NCBI GenBank assembly: GCA_017442085.1
Contig: JAFSAW010000009.1
Span: 1 to 60,238 of the forward strand
From: Oscillospiraceae bacterium
Lineage (GTDB): Bacteria > Bacillota > Clostridia > Oscillospirales > Ruminococcaceae
DNA length: 60,238 bases
Direction: 5' to 3'
In this document: one piece after another, positions 44,167-52,854 of the stretch
Numbering within the stretch: position 1 is the first letter of the stretch
Layout: the number at the start of each line of letters is the position of its first letter
Made by a program: the position numbers and the translations under genes
Notes under the pieces: generated by a model
Database searches by the model: none
Seen by the model: only the letters and a program-made list of their open reading frames with translations
Told to the model about the DNA's origin: nothing

Positions 44167-44706
44167 TTAATTCTGTTCTCTCCACACAAGCGCTTCTTTT
44201 AAAGTTTTTTCAATAAAACAGCTTTTTGCGTTTGTGTAAGCAACTCTGTCGTCCGGCAGTTTACCCGCCAAAGCTTTTTTAAGTTCTGAATATTCAATTG
44301 CTTTTTCGGGGTGTGCATTGAGATAGTCACGCATATTTATATAATCATTCCAGCTCTTTTCTCCCCATATAACAACGTGTATATAGTGGGTGTGAATATT
44401 GTTCTGCAAATCGCCGCATATATAAAGATGCTGACCCGGGTGGTCCTGCCTGCGATATACAATGCCATTGTCTGATAAAACATCATTATGTATGAAAATT
44501 TTATCAAAACTTTCCACCCCGACAACTATGTCAATAATTGGTTTTGCATATATGCCTTTTATTGATGTGCTGCCTATGTGCTGCGCATCAACAATATCAT
44601 TTTTAAGAATTTCTTTTAAATTTACAATAATATTCTGTGCAGCTGTTTCCCATTCCAAACTGTGCGGTTCCAGTTTGACAATGCCCTTTTTCAATCCTAT
44701 AGACAT
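44167..44706 (-). CDS. GrpB family (UPF0157) nucleotidyltransferase-like protein
   Basis: Cytoplasmic protein of 179 residues in the GrpB/UPF0157 family, with a minimal nucleotidyltransferase fold. HIGSTSIKGIYAKPIIDIVVGVE holds the family GS motif and D-x-D-like acidic residues; HTHYIHVVIWGEKSW and RDYLNAHPE are further conserved blocks. The activity is unknown, though it resembles a domain fused to dephospho-CoA kinases. It is alone on the minus strand. Confidence 0.9.
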   Translation of the reverse strand: MSIGLKKGIVKLEPHSLEWETAAQNIIVNLKEILKNDIVDAQHIGSTSIKGIYAKPIIDIVVGVESFDKIFIHNDVLSDNGIVYRRQDHPGQHLYICGDLQNNIHTHYIHVVIWGEKSWNDYINMRDYLNAHPEKAIEYSELKKALAGKLPDDRVAYTNAKSCFIEKTLKEALVWREQN

Positions 44707-44778
44707 ATATACCTCTTGATATTCTATAAATATTATAATTTTACAACATATTATATCAGATTAAAATTATCCAAACAA

Positions 44779-44807
44779 TAAAAAAGGGTATCTTTTTCAA
44801 GATACCC
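44779..44807 (-). terminator. Terminator after pyk
   Basis: Nine-base arms GGGTATCTT (44786-44794) and AAGATACCC (44799-44807), followed by a T run on the minus strand (44779-44785). Confidence 0.88.
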
Positions 44808-44822
44808 CATATTATTAATTTA

Positions 44823-46268
44823 TTACAGTTTAAGGTTGCCAAGGCTTTCTTCGCCCACTTTATGAGCTTTCATAATGTTTGTGGAACCGCTTACACCAAC
44901 AGGAACACCTGCTGTGATAATAACCATATCGCCGTCTTTAAGGATTTTTTCCTTTTTGGCTGCTGCTGTGGAGATGTCGATAAGTTCGTCAGTGCCTGTA
45001 ACTGTTGCCATAAGAACAGGCATTACGCCCCAGGAAAGTGCCATCTTGCGGCATGTTCTTGCTCTGTCTGTACAGCCGATAATTGGAATGCTTGGACGGT
45101 ATTTGGAAATATTTCTTGCTGTAAAGCCGGATTTTGTAACTGTTACAATAGCTTTTGCATCAAGGTTCATTGCTGTTACACATGCTGCATGAGCAACTGC
45201 GTCTGTAACAGAAATATTGTCACCGTATGGACGGTTTTTAAGTTCGCCAACATAGTCGATGTTCATTTCTGTTTTTTCTGCAATTGCAGCCATTGTTTTA
45301 ACTGCTTCTACAGGGTGTTTGCCTGCAGCAGTTTCGCCGGAAAGCATAATTGCAGATGTACCGTCGTAAATAGCATTTGCAACATCTGTAACTTCAGCTC
45401 TTGTAGGACGTGGATTTTCAATCATGGATTCCAGCATCTGTGTAGCTGTGATTGCAGGTTTGCCTGCTTCGTAGCATTTTCTGATAATTTCTTTCTGAAT
45501 TCTTGGAATTTCAGTAAAGTCAATTTCAACACCCATGTCACCGCGTGCAACCATAATGCCGTCAGCAACTTCAAGGATTTCGTCAAGGTTTTCAATACCT
45601 TCGCCGTTTTCAAGTTTTGCAATAAGACGGATATCTGTTGCTTCGTATTCTTCAAGAATTTTTCTTACTTCAAGCAGGTCAGCTTTGCTTCTTGTAAAGG
45701 AACATGCAATAAAGTCAAAACCGTTCTGAATACCGAAGATGATATCGTTTCTGTCTCTTTCGCTTACAAAAGGCATAGACAGTTTTACATCAGGAAGGTT
45801 GATGGATTTGTTGTTGGAAAGTTTGCCGCTGTTGAGAATTGTAAGCTCAACTTCTGTGCCTTCAACTTTATCTACAACCATTTCGATAAGACCGTCTGCA
45901 AAAAGCACTCTTGTGCCTTCTTTAACGTCCTTTGTAAAATCTTTATATGTTACGCTAACGATGTTTTCATCGCCTTCAACATCTCTTGTTGTAAGGTGGA
46001 ATTTATCGCCTTCTTTAAGTTCTACACTTCCGTTTTTAAATTTGCACACACGGATTTCAGGACCTTTTGTATCAAGCAAAGTTGCAACATAAAGGCCAAG
46101 CTCTGTGCGGACTGCTCTTACCTTTTTAAGTCTTTCAAGATGTTCTTCGTGTGTAGCGTGAGAAAAGTTGAAACGGGCAACATTCATACCTGCTTCCATA
46201 ATTTGTTTGAGTACGCCAGGTGCATCTGTGGATGGGCCCAAAGTACAAACGATTTTAGTTTTTCTCAT
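44823..46268 (-). CDS. pyk: Pyruvate kinase
   Basis: Last step of glycolysis, phosphoenolpyruvate plus ADP to pyruvate plus ATP. MRKTKIVCTLGPSTD and NVARFNFSHATHEEH open the protein, then DTKGPEIR and the active-site block GDMGVEIDFTEIPRIQK. The signature IARLENGEGIENLDEI-type metal site reads LIAKLENGEGIENLDEI. The 481 residues end after the regulatory C domain, without the PEP-utiliser extension of bacilli. It is a single gene with an AT-rich promoter region. Confidence 0.97.
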   Translation of the reverse strand: MRKTKIVCTLGPSTDAPGVLKQIMEAGMNVARFNFSHATHEEHLERLKKVRAVRTELGLYVATLLDTKGPEIRVCKFKNGSVELKEGDKFHLTTRDVEGDENIVSVTYKDFTKDVKEGTRVLFADGLIEMVVDKVEGTEVELTILNSGKLSNNKSINLPDVKLSMPFVSERDRNDIIFGIQNGFDFIACSFTRSKADLLEVRKILEEYEATDIRLIAKLENGEGIENLDEILEVADGIMVARGDMGVEIDFTEIPRIQKEIIRKCYEAGKPAITATQMLESMIENPRPTRAEVTDVANAIYDGTSAIMLSGETAAGKHPVEAVKTMAAIAEKTEMNIDYVGELKNRPYGDNISVTDAVAHAACVTAMNLDAKAIVTVTKSGFTARNISKYRPSIPIIGCTDRARTCRKMALSWGVMPVLMATVTGTDELIDISTAAAKKEKILKDGDMVIITAGVPVGVSGSTNIMKAHKVGEESLGNLKL

Positions 46269-46495
46269 AATATATTTCTCCCTGTTACTAAAGTTAATTT
46301 TAACTCTGAATTTTATTATACATTTTCAAAAAAAATTCTCCATAGAAAATGGTTGCTTTTTGCAGAAAATATGTATTATTCTTTCATAAATTTTTATTTT
46401 TTTTACACACAATATATGGTATAATATAAACAATAAAACAAATATGTAAATCCTATGTATTGTATATAAATATTTCCCGAAATTGAGGTGTTTAT

Positions 46496-47668
46496 ATGAA
46501 AAAACGAGTTTTTTTAATTGTGCTTGACAGCTTTGGTATAGGAAACATGCCTGATGCCGCAAAATTTGGCGATGAAGGCAGCGACACACTTTTATCCATT
46601 TCCAGAAGTGAAAAATTCAGTATACCAAATATGGCAGAACTTGGCATGTTTAATATTGATGATGTAACCTGCGGTGAAAAGGCGGCGTTTCCAAAAGGCA
46701 GCTTTGCAAGAATAAGGGAAGCTTCAAACGGCAAGGATACAACTATCGGCCACTGGGAAATTGCAGGTGTGGAAAGTGCCAGACCTCTGCCTGTATATCC
46801 TGACGGGTTCCCCGATGATGTAATTGAAAAGTACAAACAGCTTACAGGTAAAAATGTTGTCTGCAACAAACCATATTCAGGCACTGAAGTTATTGCAAAA
46901 TATGGCAAAGAACATCTTGAAACCGGAGATCTGATTGTTTATACCTCTGCCGACAGTGTTTTTCAGGTTGCTGCCCACGAAGATATTGTTCCCGTTGAAA
47001 AACTGTACGAATACTGCCAGATTGCCCGTGATATGCTTGTTGGAGAACACGCTGTAGGCCGTGTTATTGCAAGACCGTTTGTAACCGATGAAAACGGCGT
47101 TTTCAAGCGCACAATCAACCGCCACGATTATTCCCTTAAACCACCTAAAAAGACTGTTCTTGACTATATCAAAGCCGCAGGAAAAGATGTTATCGGCGTA
47201 GGCAAAATTTACGATATATTTGACGGCGAAGGCATAACAGAAAAAATCAAAACCGGTACAAATGATATCGGTGTTGCCGAAACATATAAACTGCTGGACA
47301 GAGATTTTGACGGTCTGGCTTTTGTAAACCTTGTGGACTTTGACTCGGTTTACGGCCATCGCAATGACGTGGACGGCTATGCAAATGCTGCAACAGAATT
47401 TGACAGCTGGCTGGGTACTTTTATCCCCCGTATGCGTGATGAGGATATGCTTATCATCACTGCAGACCACGGCTGTGACCCGGGAACACCGTCTACAGAC
47501 CATTCAAGAGAATGTGTTCCGCTGCTTATTTACGGCAAAAATATTAAAGAAAACAACAATCTTGGTACTATTACAAGCTTTGCACATATAGGTGCAACAG
47601 TTGCAGACTATCTTGGCGTTGCATATGAAGCTGATGCCCCAAGCCTGCTGGATAAAATTTTAAAATAA
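46496..47668 (+). CDS. deoB: Phosphopentomutase
   Basis: Interconverts ribose/deoxyribose 1- and 5-phosphates in nucleoside salvage. As an alkaline phosphatase-superfamily enzyme it has metal ligand D11 (VLDSFGIGNMPDA), the phosphorylation site in DTTIGHWEIAG, and DHGCDPGTPSTDHSRE near the C-terminus. Length 390 is typical. GAGG precedes the ATG, and a TATAAT box lies near 46430. No other nucleoside genes flank it, and it ends at a strong terminator. Confidence 0.97.
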   Translation: MKKRVFLIVLDSFGIGNMPDAAKFGDEGSDTLLSISRSEKFSIPNMAELGMFNIDDVTCGEKAAFPKGSFARIREASNGKDTTIGHWEIAGVESARPLPVYPDGFPDDVIEKYKQLTGKNVVCNKPYSGTEVIAKYGKEHLETGDLIVYTSADSVFQVAAHEDIVPVEKLYEYCQIARDMLVGEHAVGRVIARPFVTDENGVFKRTINRHDYSLKPPKKTVLDYIKAAGKDVIGVGKIYDIFDGEGITEKIKTGTNDIGVAETYKLLDRDFDGLAFVNLVDFDSVYGHRNDVDGYANAATEFDSWLGTFIPRMRDEDMLIITADHGCDPGTPSTDHSRECVPLLIYGKNIKENNNLGTITSFAHIGATVADYLGVAYEADAPSLLDKILK

Positions 47669-47684
47669 TACAATTGCAAAATTG

Positions 47685-47724
47685 AACCGTGTGTTTATTC
47701 TGAAATAAACACACGGTTTTTAAT
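47685..47724 (+). terminator. Terminator after deoB
   Basis: Fifteen-base arms (47685-47699 and 47704-47718) followed by a T-rich tail. Confidence 0.9.
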
Positions 47725-47738
47725 TGATAGAATAAATT

Positions 47739-47825
47739 AAAATGTCATCCTGAGTGCAGTGAAAAACTTCACTATCTGAGCAAACCGAGAGATTCTTCGG
47801 CATAAATGCCTCAGAATGACATTTT
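47739..47825. repeat. Cloverleaf-like intergenic palindromic repeat
   Basis: An 87-base unit with 16-base outer arms (47739-47754, 47810-47825; one mismatch) built around TGTCAT-CTGAG. Inside are three small stems: AGTGAA/TTCACT (47758-47763, 47768-47773), CCGA/TCGG, and GGCAT/ATGCC (47799-47803, 47806-47810). This GTCATTCTGAG family of sequences recurs between genes in many bacterial genomes, so it is probably one copy of a dispersed REP/MITE-like element. Here it may also terminate the ATPase transcript. Only one copy is in the window. Confidence 0.65.
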
Positions 47826-47855
47826 TGTTAACTTAATGATATTGTTTTGTTTTTG

Positions 47856-50489
47856 TTATACTGCTGATCTGCCTGATTTTCTCTGGAAAAATTTTACTGT
47901 TTCAACAATCGGAATCACGCTGAATGCAAGAGCCATTGAAATTGCATATTCAGCAAGGCTGATATGTTCAAAACCAAAAGCATTGCTGAGGAACGGAACA
48001 TACAGAACTGCTGTTGTAAGCACAAGGCTTACAAGCATAGAGCCAAGGAGATATTTGTTCTGCTTTGGCATTTTAAACAGGCTTACACGGCGGCTTCTCA
48101 TATTATAGCTGTGGAAAATTTCTGCCATACTCATTGTAAGGAACGCCATTGTCATACCGTCAGGGCTGTTTGCAATTTCCCACACACCGCTTTCGATATA
48201 GTGGCCTGTAAAGTATGCAACAAGTGTGAGAACAGCAACCATAATACCCTGGTAGATAACATCTATACCAAGACCTTCTGCAAAAATACCGCTGTTGCTT
48301 GGGCGCGGCGGTCTTGCCATAACATCGCCTTCTGCTTCTTCCATACCAAGTGCAAGAGCAGGAAGTGTATCTGTGATAAGGTTAATCCACAAAAGATGTA
48401 CCGGTTTGAGCAATACAAAACCCATCAGTGTTGCGGTAAATATACCCACCACCTCACTCATATTGGAAGCAAGCAGGAACTGAATGGATTTTCTGATATT
48501 GTCGTAGATACGTCTGCCTTCTTCAACAGCACCAACGATTGTAGCAAAGTTATCATCTGCAAGAACCATATCCGCAACATTCTTTGTAACGTCTGTGCCG
48601 GTGATACCCATTGCAATACCGATATCAGAGGTTTTGATTGACGGTGCATCGTTGACGCCGTCACCTGTCATTGCACATACATAACCTTTTTCTTTAAAAG
48701 TTTTAACAATTTTTGTCTTGTGCTGCGGCTGTACACGTGCATAAACGGAGTAGTTTTCGATATTTTCAAAATAGAACTTTTCATCAAGTTCATCAAGCTG
48801 GCTGCCGCTGAGCGCCTGACTTGCATCTGTGATAATACCAAGCTGTTTTGCAATAGCAACCGCTGTATCCTTGTGGTCACCTGTAATCATAACAGGGCGT
48901 ATACCTGCTGCACGGCATTCTTTGATAGCATCTACAACTTCTGGACGAACAGGGTCAATCATACCTGTAAGGCCGATAAAAATCATATCCTTTTCAAGAT
49001 TTTCAGCTGACTGATTTTCCGGAACTGCTGTATATGTTTTGTATGCAGCTGCAAGCACTCGCAGAGCCTGGTCTGCAAAGCTTTTGTTCAGGCTGAGAAT
49101 TTCTGCACGTTTTTCTTCCGTAAACGGTTTAACTTCACCGTTTTCAGTGTAATGTGTACATCTTTTTAGAATTTCGTCAGGTGCACCTTTTGTATACTGT
49201 GTGATAATCCCTTCCATATTGTGTACTGTACTCATCATTTTTCTGGAAGAATCAAACGGAGCTTCTGCCACACGTGGATATTTTTCGTCAAGAACAGTTT
49301 TATTAATATTATTTTTAAATGCAAAGTTTACAAGGGCAGCTTCGGTTGCTTCGCCCACTGCTTCGCTGTTTTCAAGATGTGCATCGTTACAGAGCGCCAT
49401 TGCTGTTGAAAGCAGTTCGGTTTCGCCGATATGGTCTGTAACTGTCATTTTATTCTGTGTAAGAGTGCCTGTTTTATCAGAACAGATAATCTGTGCACAG
49501 CCAAGAGTTTCTACCGCTGTAAGCTGGCGGATAACCGCATTGCGCTTGGACATATTTGTAACACCGATGCTGAGAACAAGTGTTACAACTGTTGCAAGAC
49601 CTTCCGGAATTGCAGCAACCGCAAGAGAAACCGCAACCATAAATGTTTCAAGCATTACCCTGCCTTCAAAGTTGCCGTTGCGGATAAGTGTAAATGCAAA
49701 GATGAATGCACAGATACCAAGAACAACTACGCTGAGCACTTTGCTGAGCTGAGCAAGTTTTTTCTGAAGCGGTGTCTGACCGTCTTTTGTCTGGATAAGC
49801 GCATCTGCAATTTTACCCATTTCGGTGTTCATACCTGTACCTGTGATAATAGCTTTACCTCGGCCGTATGCAATGGTAGAACCCATATAAACCATATTCT
49901 TTCTGTCACCGAGAGGTATATCTTTCCCCTCTTCAGCAACAAGAACTTCGTCTGTTTTGCTTACAGGAACACTTTCGCCCGTAAGTGCTGCTTCTTCTGC
50001 TTTTATCGATGCACATTCGATAATACGTGCATCTGCAGGAACCGCATCACCTGCTTCAAGTACAATTACATCACCAACTGCAAGCTGTGTGGATTCGACA
50101 ACTGTCTGCTTGCCGTCACGGATAACCTTGCTGGTTGCCGCTGTCATTTTACTGAGTGCTTCAATAGCTTTTTCAGCTTTGCTTTCCTGATAAACACCCA
50201 TTACTGCATTGAGAATTACAACAGCAAGAATAATAAATACATCTGTAAAACTTTCGCCGCTGTAAAATGCTGTTGCCGCACTTACTGCAGCAGCTATAAG
50301 CAGAATTATAATCATCGGATCTTTAAGCTGTTCAATAAATCTTTGAACAAGTGTTACCTTTTCTGCTTCATCCAGTTTGTTTGGACCATTTTTGCCAAGC
50401 ACCTGCTGTGCCTGTTCGGTTGTCAGGCCGTTTTCGCAGCTGTTTAAGTGCTTGTAAATTTCACTTAATGTCTGGTTGTAAAATTTCAT
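47856..50489 (-). CDS. P-type cation ATPase (Ca2+/Mn2+ exporter type)
   Basis: P2-type ATPase of 877 residues, ten helices. Phosphorylation site D338 in SDKTGTLTQNK, dephosphorylation TGES (170-173), PEGL in helix 4 (295-298), and hinge TGDGVNDAPS are all intact. Overall it resembles PMCA-type calcium pumps (PacL, YloB). The Mn riboswitch upstream argues that manganese export is at least one of its physiological roles, as for riboswitch-controlled ATPases in lactococci. No metal-binding N-terminal domain is present. AGAGAGG lies before the ATG. Confidence 0.95.
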   Translation of the reverse strand: MKFYNQTLSEIYKHLNSCENGLTTEQAQQVLGKNGPNKLDEAEKVTLVQRFIEQLKDPMIIILLIAAAVSAATAFYSGESFTDVFIILAVVILNAVMGVYQESKAEKAIEALSKMTAATSKVIRDGKQTVVESTQLAVGDVIVLEAGDAVPADARIIECASIKAEEAALTGESVPVSKTDEVLVAEEGKDIPLGDRKNMVYMGSTIAYGRGKAIITGTGMNTEMGKIADALIQTKDGQTPLQKKLAQLSKVLSVVVLGICAFIFAFTLIRNGNFEGRVMLETFMVAVSLAVAAIPEGLATVVTLVLSIGVTNMSKRNAVIRQLTAVETLGCAQIICSDKTGTLTQNKMTVTDHIGETELLSTAMALCNDAHLENSEAVGEATEAALVNFAFKNNINKTVLDEKYPRVAEAPFDSSRKMMSTVHNMEGIITQYTKGAPDEILKRCTHYTENGEVKPFTEEKRAEILSLNKSFADQALRVLAAAYKTYTAVPENQSAENLEKDMIFIGLTGMIDPVRPEVVDAIKECRAAGIRPVMITGDHKDTAVAIAKQLGIITDASQALSGSQLDELDEKFYFENIENYSVYARVQPQHKTKIVKTFKEKGYVCAMTGDGVNDAPSIKTSDIGIAMGITGTDVTKNVADMVLADDNFATIVGAVEEGRRIYDNIRKSIQFLLASNMSEVVGIFTATLMGFVLLKPVHLLWINLITDTLPALALGMEEAEGDVMARPPRPSNSGIFAEGLGIDVIYQGIMVAVLTLVAYFTGHYIESGVWEIANSPDGMTMAFLTMSMAEIFHSYNMRSRRVSLFKMPKQNKYLLGSMLVSLVLTTAVLYVPFLSNAFGFEHISLAEYAISMALAFSVIPIVETVKFFQRKSGRSAV

Positions 50490-50521
50490 TTAAATCCTCT
50501 CTTTCCAGGTATATGGGAAAT

Positions 50522-50562
50522 AAAAAAGACCCATATACAGTATTATTCTGTATATGAGTCTT
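50522..50562 (-). terminator. Riboswitch-linked intrinsic terminator
   Basis: Fifteen-base stem (50526-50540 with 50548-50562, one G-U) followed by a T run at 50522-50527 on the minus strand, between the riboswitch and the ATPase start. Its 5' arm (AAG at 50560-50562) shares bases with the 3' strand of riboswitch helix P1, so the two structures compete. Confidence 0.85.
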
Positions 50563-50664
50563 GTTATTACTTTTAAGCCAGATTATCTTTTACAGATAAT
50601 CACGATGTTGACTTAAAACACACAGAATAAATCCGTGTCCAACTACTCCCTCAATATCAACAAG
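50560..50664 (-). promoter_or_regulatory. Manganese riboswitch (yybP-ykoY type)
   Basis: Minus strand RNA has both conserved yybP-ykoY loops: GAGGGAGTAG (50643-50652) in the first and GTCAACATCG (about 50603-50612) in the second, followed by a stem GATTATC/GATAATC and TGGC. Helix P1 pairs CTTGTT (50659-50664) with AACAAG (50560-50565). The class binds Mn2+ and usually turns expression on. It lies immediately after a predicted transcription start and before a terminator and a P-type ATPase, a known gene target of this class. Confidence 0.88.
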
Positions 50665-50667
50665 TTT

Positions 50668-50696
50668 ATGATATTAAGTTTTTGCAAAAATGTCAA
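50668..50696 (-). promoter_or_regulatory. Sigma-A promoter of the riboswitch-ATPase unit
   Basis: Minus strand consensus TTGACA (50691-50696), 17-base spacer, TATCAT (50668-50673). The predicted start near 50661 coincides with the first strand of riboswitch helix P1. Confidence 0.82.
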
Positions 50697-50745
50697 CTGC
50701 TTTTTTGTAAAAATAACATCATTTCACAAAATATTCGCAACTGTA

Positions 50746-51450
50746 TTAACCAAATATAAATGTATAAATCACTGCCAGAATCATAGCCGGCAATGTATTT
50801 GCCAGTTTGATTTTTGTAAGCCCCATCATATTTGTGCCTATAACCATTACTATTGCATATCCTACCGTGCAGATATTCATCATCATTAAATCTGTCACAA
50901 AAGGCTGAATATATGTTGCAAGCATTGCAATTGCACCCTGATAAACAAAAACAGATATGCCCGCAAACGCAACACCTATACCCAGTGATGTGCTCAAAAT
51001 GAAAGCGGTGATGGCGTCAATCATACTTTTAACAATAAGCACACTGCTGTCGCCGCTGATGCCATCCTTGAGTGCCCCAAAAATTGCCATTGCGCCTACA
51101 CAGAACAGCAGAGATGCTGTTACAAAGCCTTTTGCAAAACCATCAACACCTGCTTTATCTTCTATTTTTTTACCAAAAGCATTAAGCTTGTCATCAATGC
51201 ACATAAGCTCGCCTATTGCAACACCAAGTGCAAGACACACCAGCATCATAATCTCACCGTTGGATTTGATGCTGCCATCCACTATTGTAAGTGCTGTTGA
51301 GAAAAAACCCAGCAGTGCTATAAGAAAAACAGAAACCCCTATCATATCCATTATAGGCTTTTCAATTTTTTCCGGTATTGCTTTTTTTATAAAGCAGCCA
51401 AGAAACCCTGCTGCCAAAATTACAACACTATTTATTATTGTCCCTGTCAT
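50746..51450 (-). CDS. DUF554 membrane protein
   Basis: Membrane protein of 234 residues and about seven helices, matching DUF554 (YdfK-like): GTIINSVVILAAGFLGCFIKK, then VCLALGVAIGELMCIDDKLNAFGKKIE and FVTASLLFCVGAMAIFGALKDG. Function unknown. It starts inside the end of the thrE2 gene (23-base overlap), so it is coupled to the threonine/serine exporter genes and may be part of the same transport function. Confidence 0.88.
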   Translation of the reverse strand: MTGTIINSVVILAAGFLGCFIKKAIPEKIEKPIMDMIGVSVFLIALLGFFSTALTIVDGSIKSNGEIMMLVCLALGVAIGELMCIDDKLNAFGKKIEDKAGVDGFAKGFVTASLLFCVGAMAIFGALKDGISGDSSVLIVKSMIDAITAFILSTSLGIGVAFAGISVFVYQGAIAMLATYIQPFVTDLMMMNICTVGYAIVMVIGTNMMGLTKIKLANTLPAMILAVIYTFIFG

Positions 51451-51922
51451 ATCTGATTACCATATTTTCCCTTTGCTTAAATTGCTGATTCTGAAAATAA
51501 GAATACATTCTGAATATTGCAGAAGCTACGGATACACCAACTGCAATCGCACCCGCCACAGATATTGTTTCGATAAATTTTTCGATAAACATTTCTGTAT
51601 TTCCCTGCACGCCGTATTCCATTGTATAATAAATACCGCCGCCCGGAACCATAGGCAGAACACCAATTACAAGAAATACCGTTGATGGTGTTTTGAAAAT
51701 TCTGGACATAAATTCCGAATACAGTGCCACTGTGATTGCAGCAATAAAGTTTTGCATAACAACAGAAGCAAACGGTGCCGAAATAAGATATGCCAGCCAG
51801 CCCAGACCGCCGCCCAAAGCAGAAATAAAAATAATTGTCTTATCCTTTACATTGAATATTCCGCAAAACACAAGACTGGATAAAAAAGCCCACAGACAAG
51901 GGAGAAACAAATCTTTAAACAT
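51428..51922 (-). CDS. Threonine/serine exporter small subunit (ThrE2)
   Basis: Membrane protein of 164 residues with about five helices, of the ThrE_2 (DUF3815) type: GGGLGWLAYLISA, FIAAITVALYSEFMSRIFKTPSTVFLVIGVLPMVPGGGIYYTMEYGVQG is the characteristic block. In split ThrE systems this half partners the DUF1212 half encoded two bases upstream. Together they export threonine and serine in homologues; substrate here is inferred. The tail is soluble and basic-acidic. Confidence 0.88.
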   Translation of the reverse strand: MFKDLFLPCLWAFLSSLVFCGIFNVKDKTIIFISALGGGLGWLAYLISAPFASVVMQNFIAAITVALYSEFMSRIFKTPSTVFLVIGVLPMVPGGGIYYTMEYGVQGNTEMFIEKFIETISVAGAIAVGVSVASAIFRMYSYFQNQQFKQRENMVIRYDRDNNK

Positions 51923-51924
51923 AA

Positions 51925-52695
51925 TTATAATCCTCCCCCGAAAAACATAACACTGCTCATTGCAAGTGCAATACCCACGGCTATTGCCAAAGCTATCAGA
52001 AGCACCTCTGCCAGTTTTGTTGTGCCTGTAATAACATCACCTGCAATGATATCGCGCATAATATTAGTTATTGCAACACCAGGTACCAAAGACATAATTG
52101 CACCGATAATAATTTTGTCGTAATGATGTGCTATACCCAGATTTACACAGATAATAGCTATATATGCTATGACCGCACTGGATACGGCATTGCTGAAAAA
52201 TATATTGGTCTTGCCTTTTGACATATATTCAAGACAATACTTTGTTGACAAACCGCATATAAAGGCAACCAGAGAATCTCTTAAATCACCCTTCCAGAAA
52301 AGACAGAAAAAGAATGCCGTAAAACCAAATGCCATAAGAGAAGTAAAAAAGCTGTATGGCTTTTCGCTTCGTATTTTTTCTATTTCATCAAGAACACTTT
52401 CTATGGACGGTGTATTGGCACAGGCACGCCGGCTTAAATCGTTAAACTTTGACAGCTTGTCAAGGTTGATGCTTGAGCCTTTTACCCTTTCCACCTGAGT
52501 AATCGGTTTTTCTTCTTCGTCTATTGTTACAATTATTGTTGCAGGTATTGCAAAAATCTGCGCATCAAAAATACCATAAGCTTCGAGAAAATAGTTTATG
52601 GTTTCTTCTACTCTGTATATTTCTCCGCCGTTTTCCAGGATATTTCTTCCCAGCTTGCAGGCGGCTTTTAAAACTCTTTCTTTTGTTGCACTCAT
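51925..52695 (-). CDS. Threonine/serine exporter large subunit (ThrE)
   Basis: Protein of 256 residues in the ThrE/DUF1212 family. A soluble N-terminal domain (1-115, with LGRNILENGGEIYRVEETI and TQVERVKGSSINLDKLSK) precedes five helices ending with MSLVPGVAITNIMRDIIAGD, the family signature. It forms the first gene of thrE-thrE2-DUF554. ATG with AAAGGGA upstream and a good promoter. Confidence 0.9.
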   Translation of the reverse strand: MSATKERVLKAACKLGRNILENGGEIYRVEETINYFLEAYGIFDAQIFAIPATIIVTIDEEEKPITQVERVKGSSINLDKLSKFNDLSRRACANTPSIESVLDEIEKIRSEKPYSFFTSLMAFGFTAFFFCLFWKGDLRDSLVAFICGLSTKYCLEYMSKGKTNIFFSNAVSSAVIAYIAIICVNLGIAHHYDKIIIGAIMSLVPGVAITNIMRDIIAGDVITGTTKLAEVLLIALAIAVGIALAMSSVMFFGGGL

Positions 52696-52727
52696 ACTTG
52701 TTTCCCTTTTAAAGAATACTTATTATA

Positions 52728-52756
52728 AATTTAACAAAAATATATTCTGTTGTCAA
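52728..52756 (-). promoter_or_regulatory. Sigma-A promoter of the thrE operon
   Basis: Minus strand consensus TTGACA (52751-52756), 17-base spacer, TAAATT (52728-52733). Confidence 0.6.
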
Positions 52757-52790
52757 TTTGGTTACAAATTAATTTTAAAGGTTCAAACTG

Positions 52791-52820
52791 TTGTTATTTT
52801 TACCGATAATATGTTATACT
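52791..52820 (+). promoter_or_regulatory. Probable promoter of the FemAB-type gene
   Basis: TTGTTA (52791-52796), 18-base spacer, TATACT (52815-52820). Confidence 0.5.
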
Positions 52821-52854
52821 TTAATAGTATAATTATATCTGGAGATTACAGTTG

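Noticed and set aside
44862..46424. 520-codon open frame opposite pyk
   Set aside because: Shadow of pyk with the same Cys/Phe-rich character; no signal or family.
49431..50447. 338-codon open frame opposite the P-type ATPase gene
   Set aside because: Shadow frame; composition and lack of a start site match the other antisense frames.
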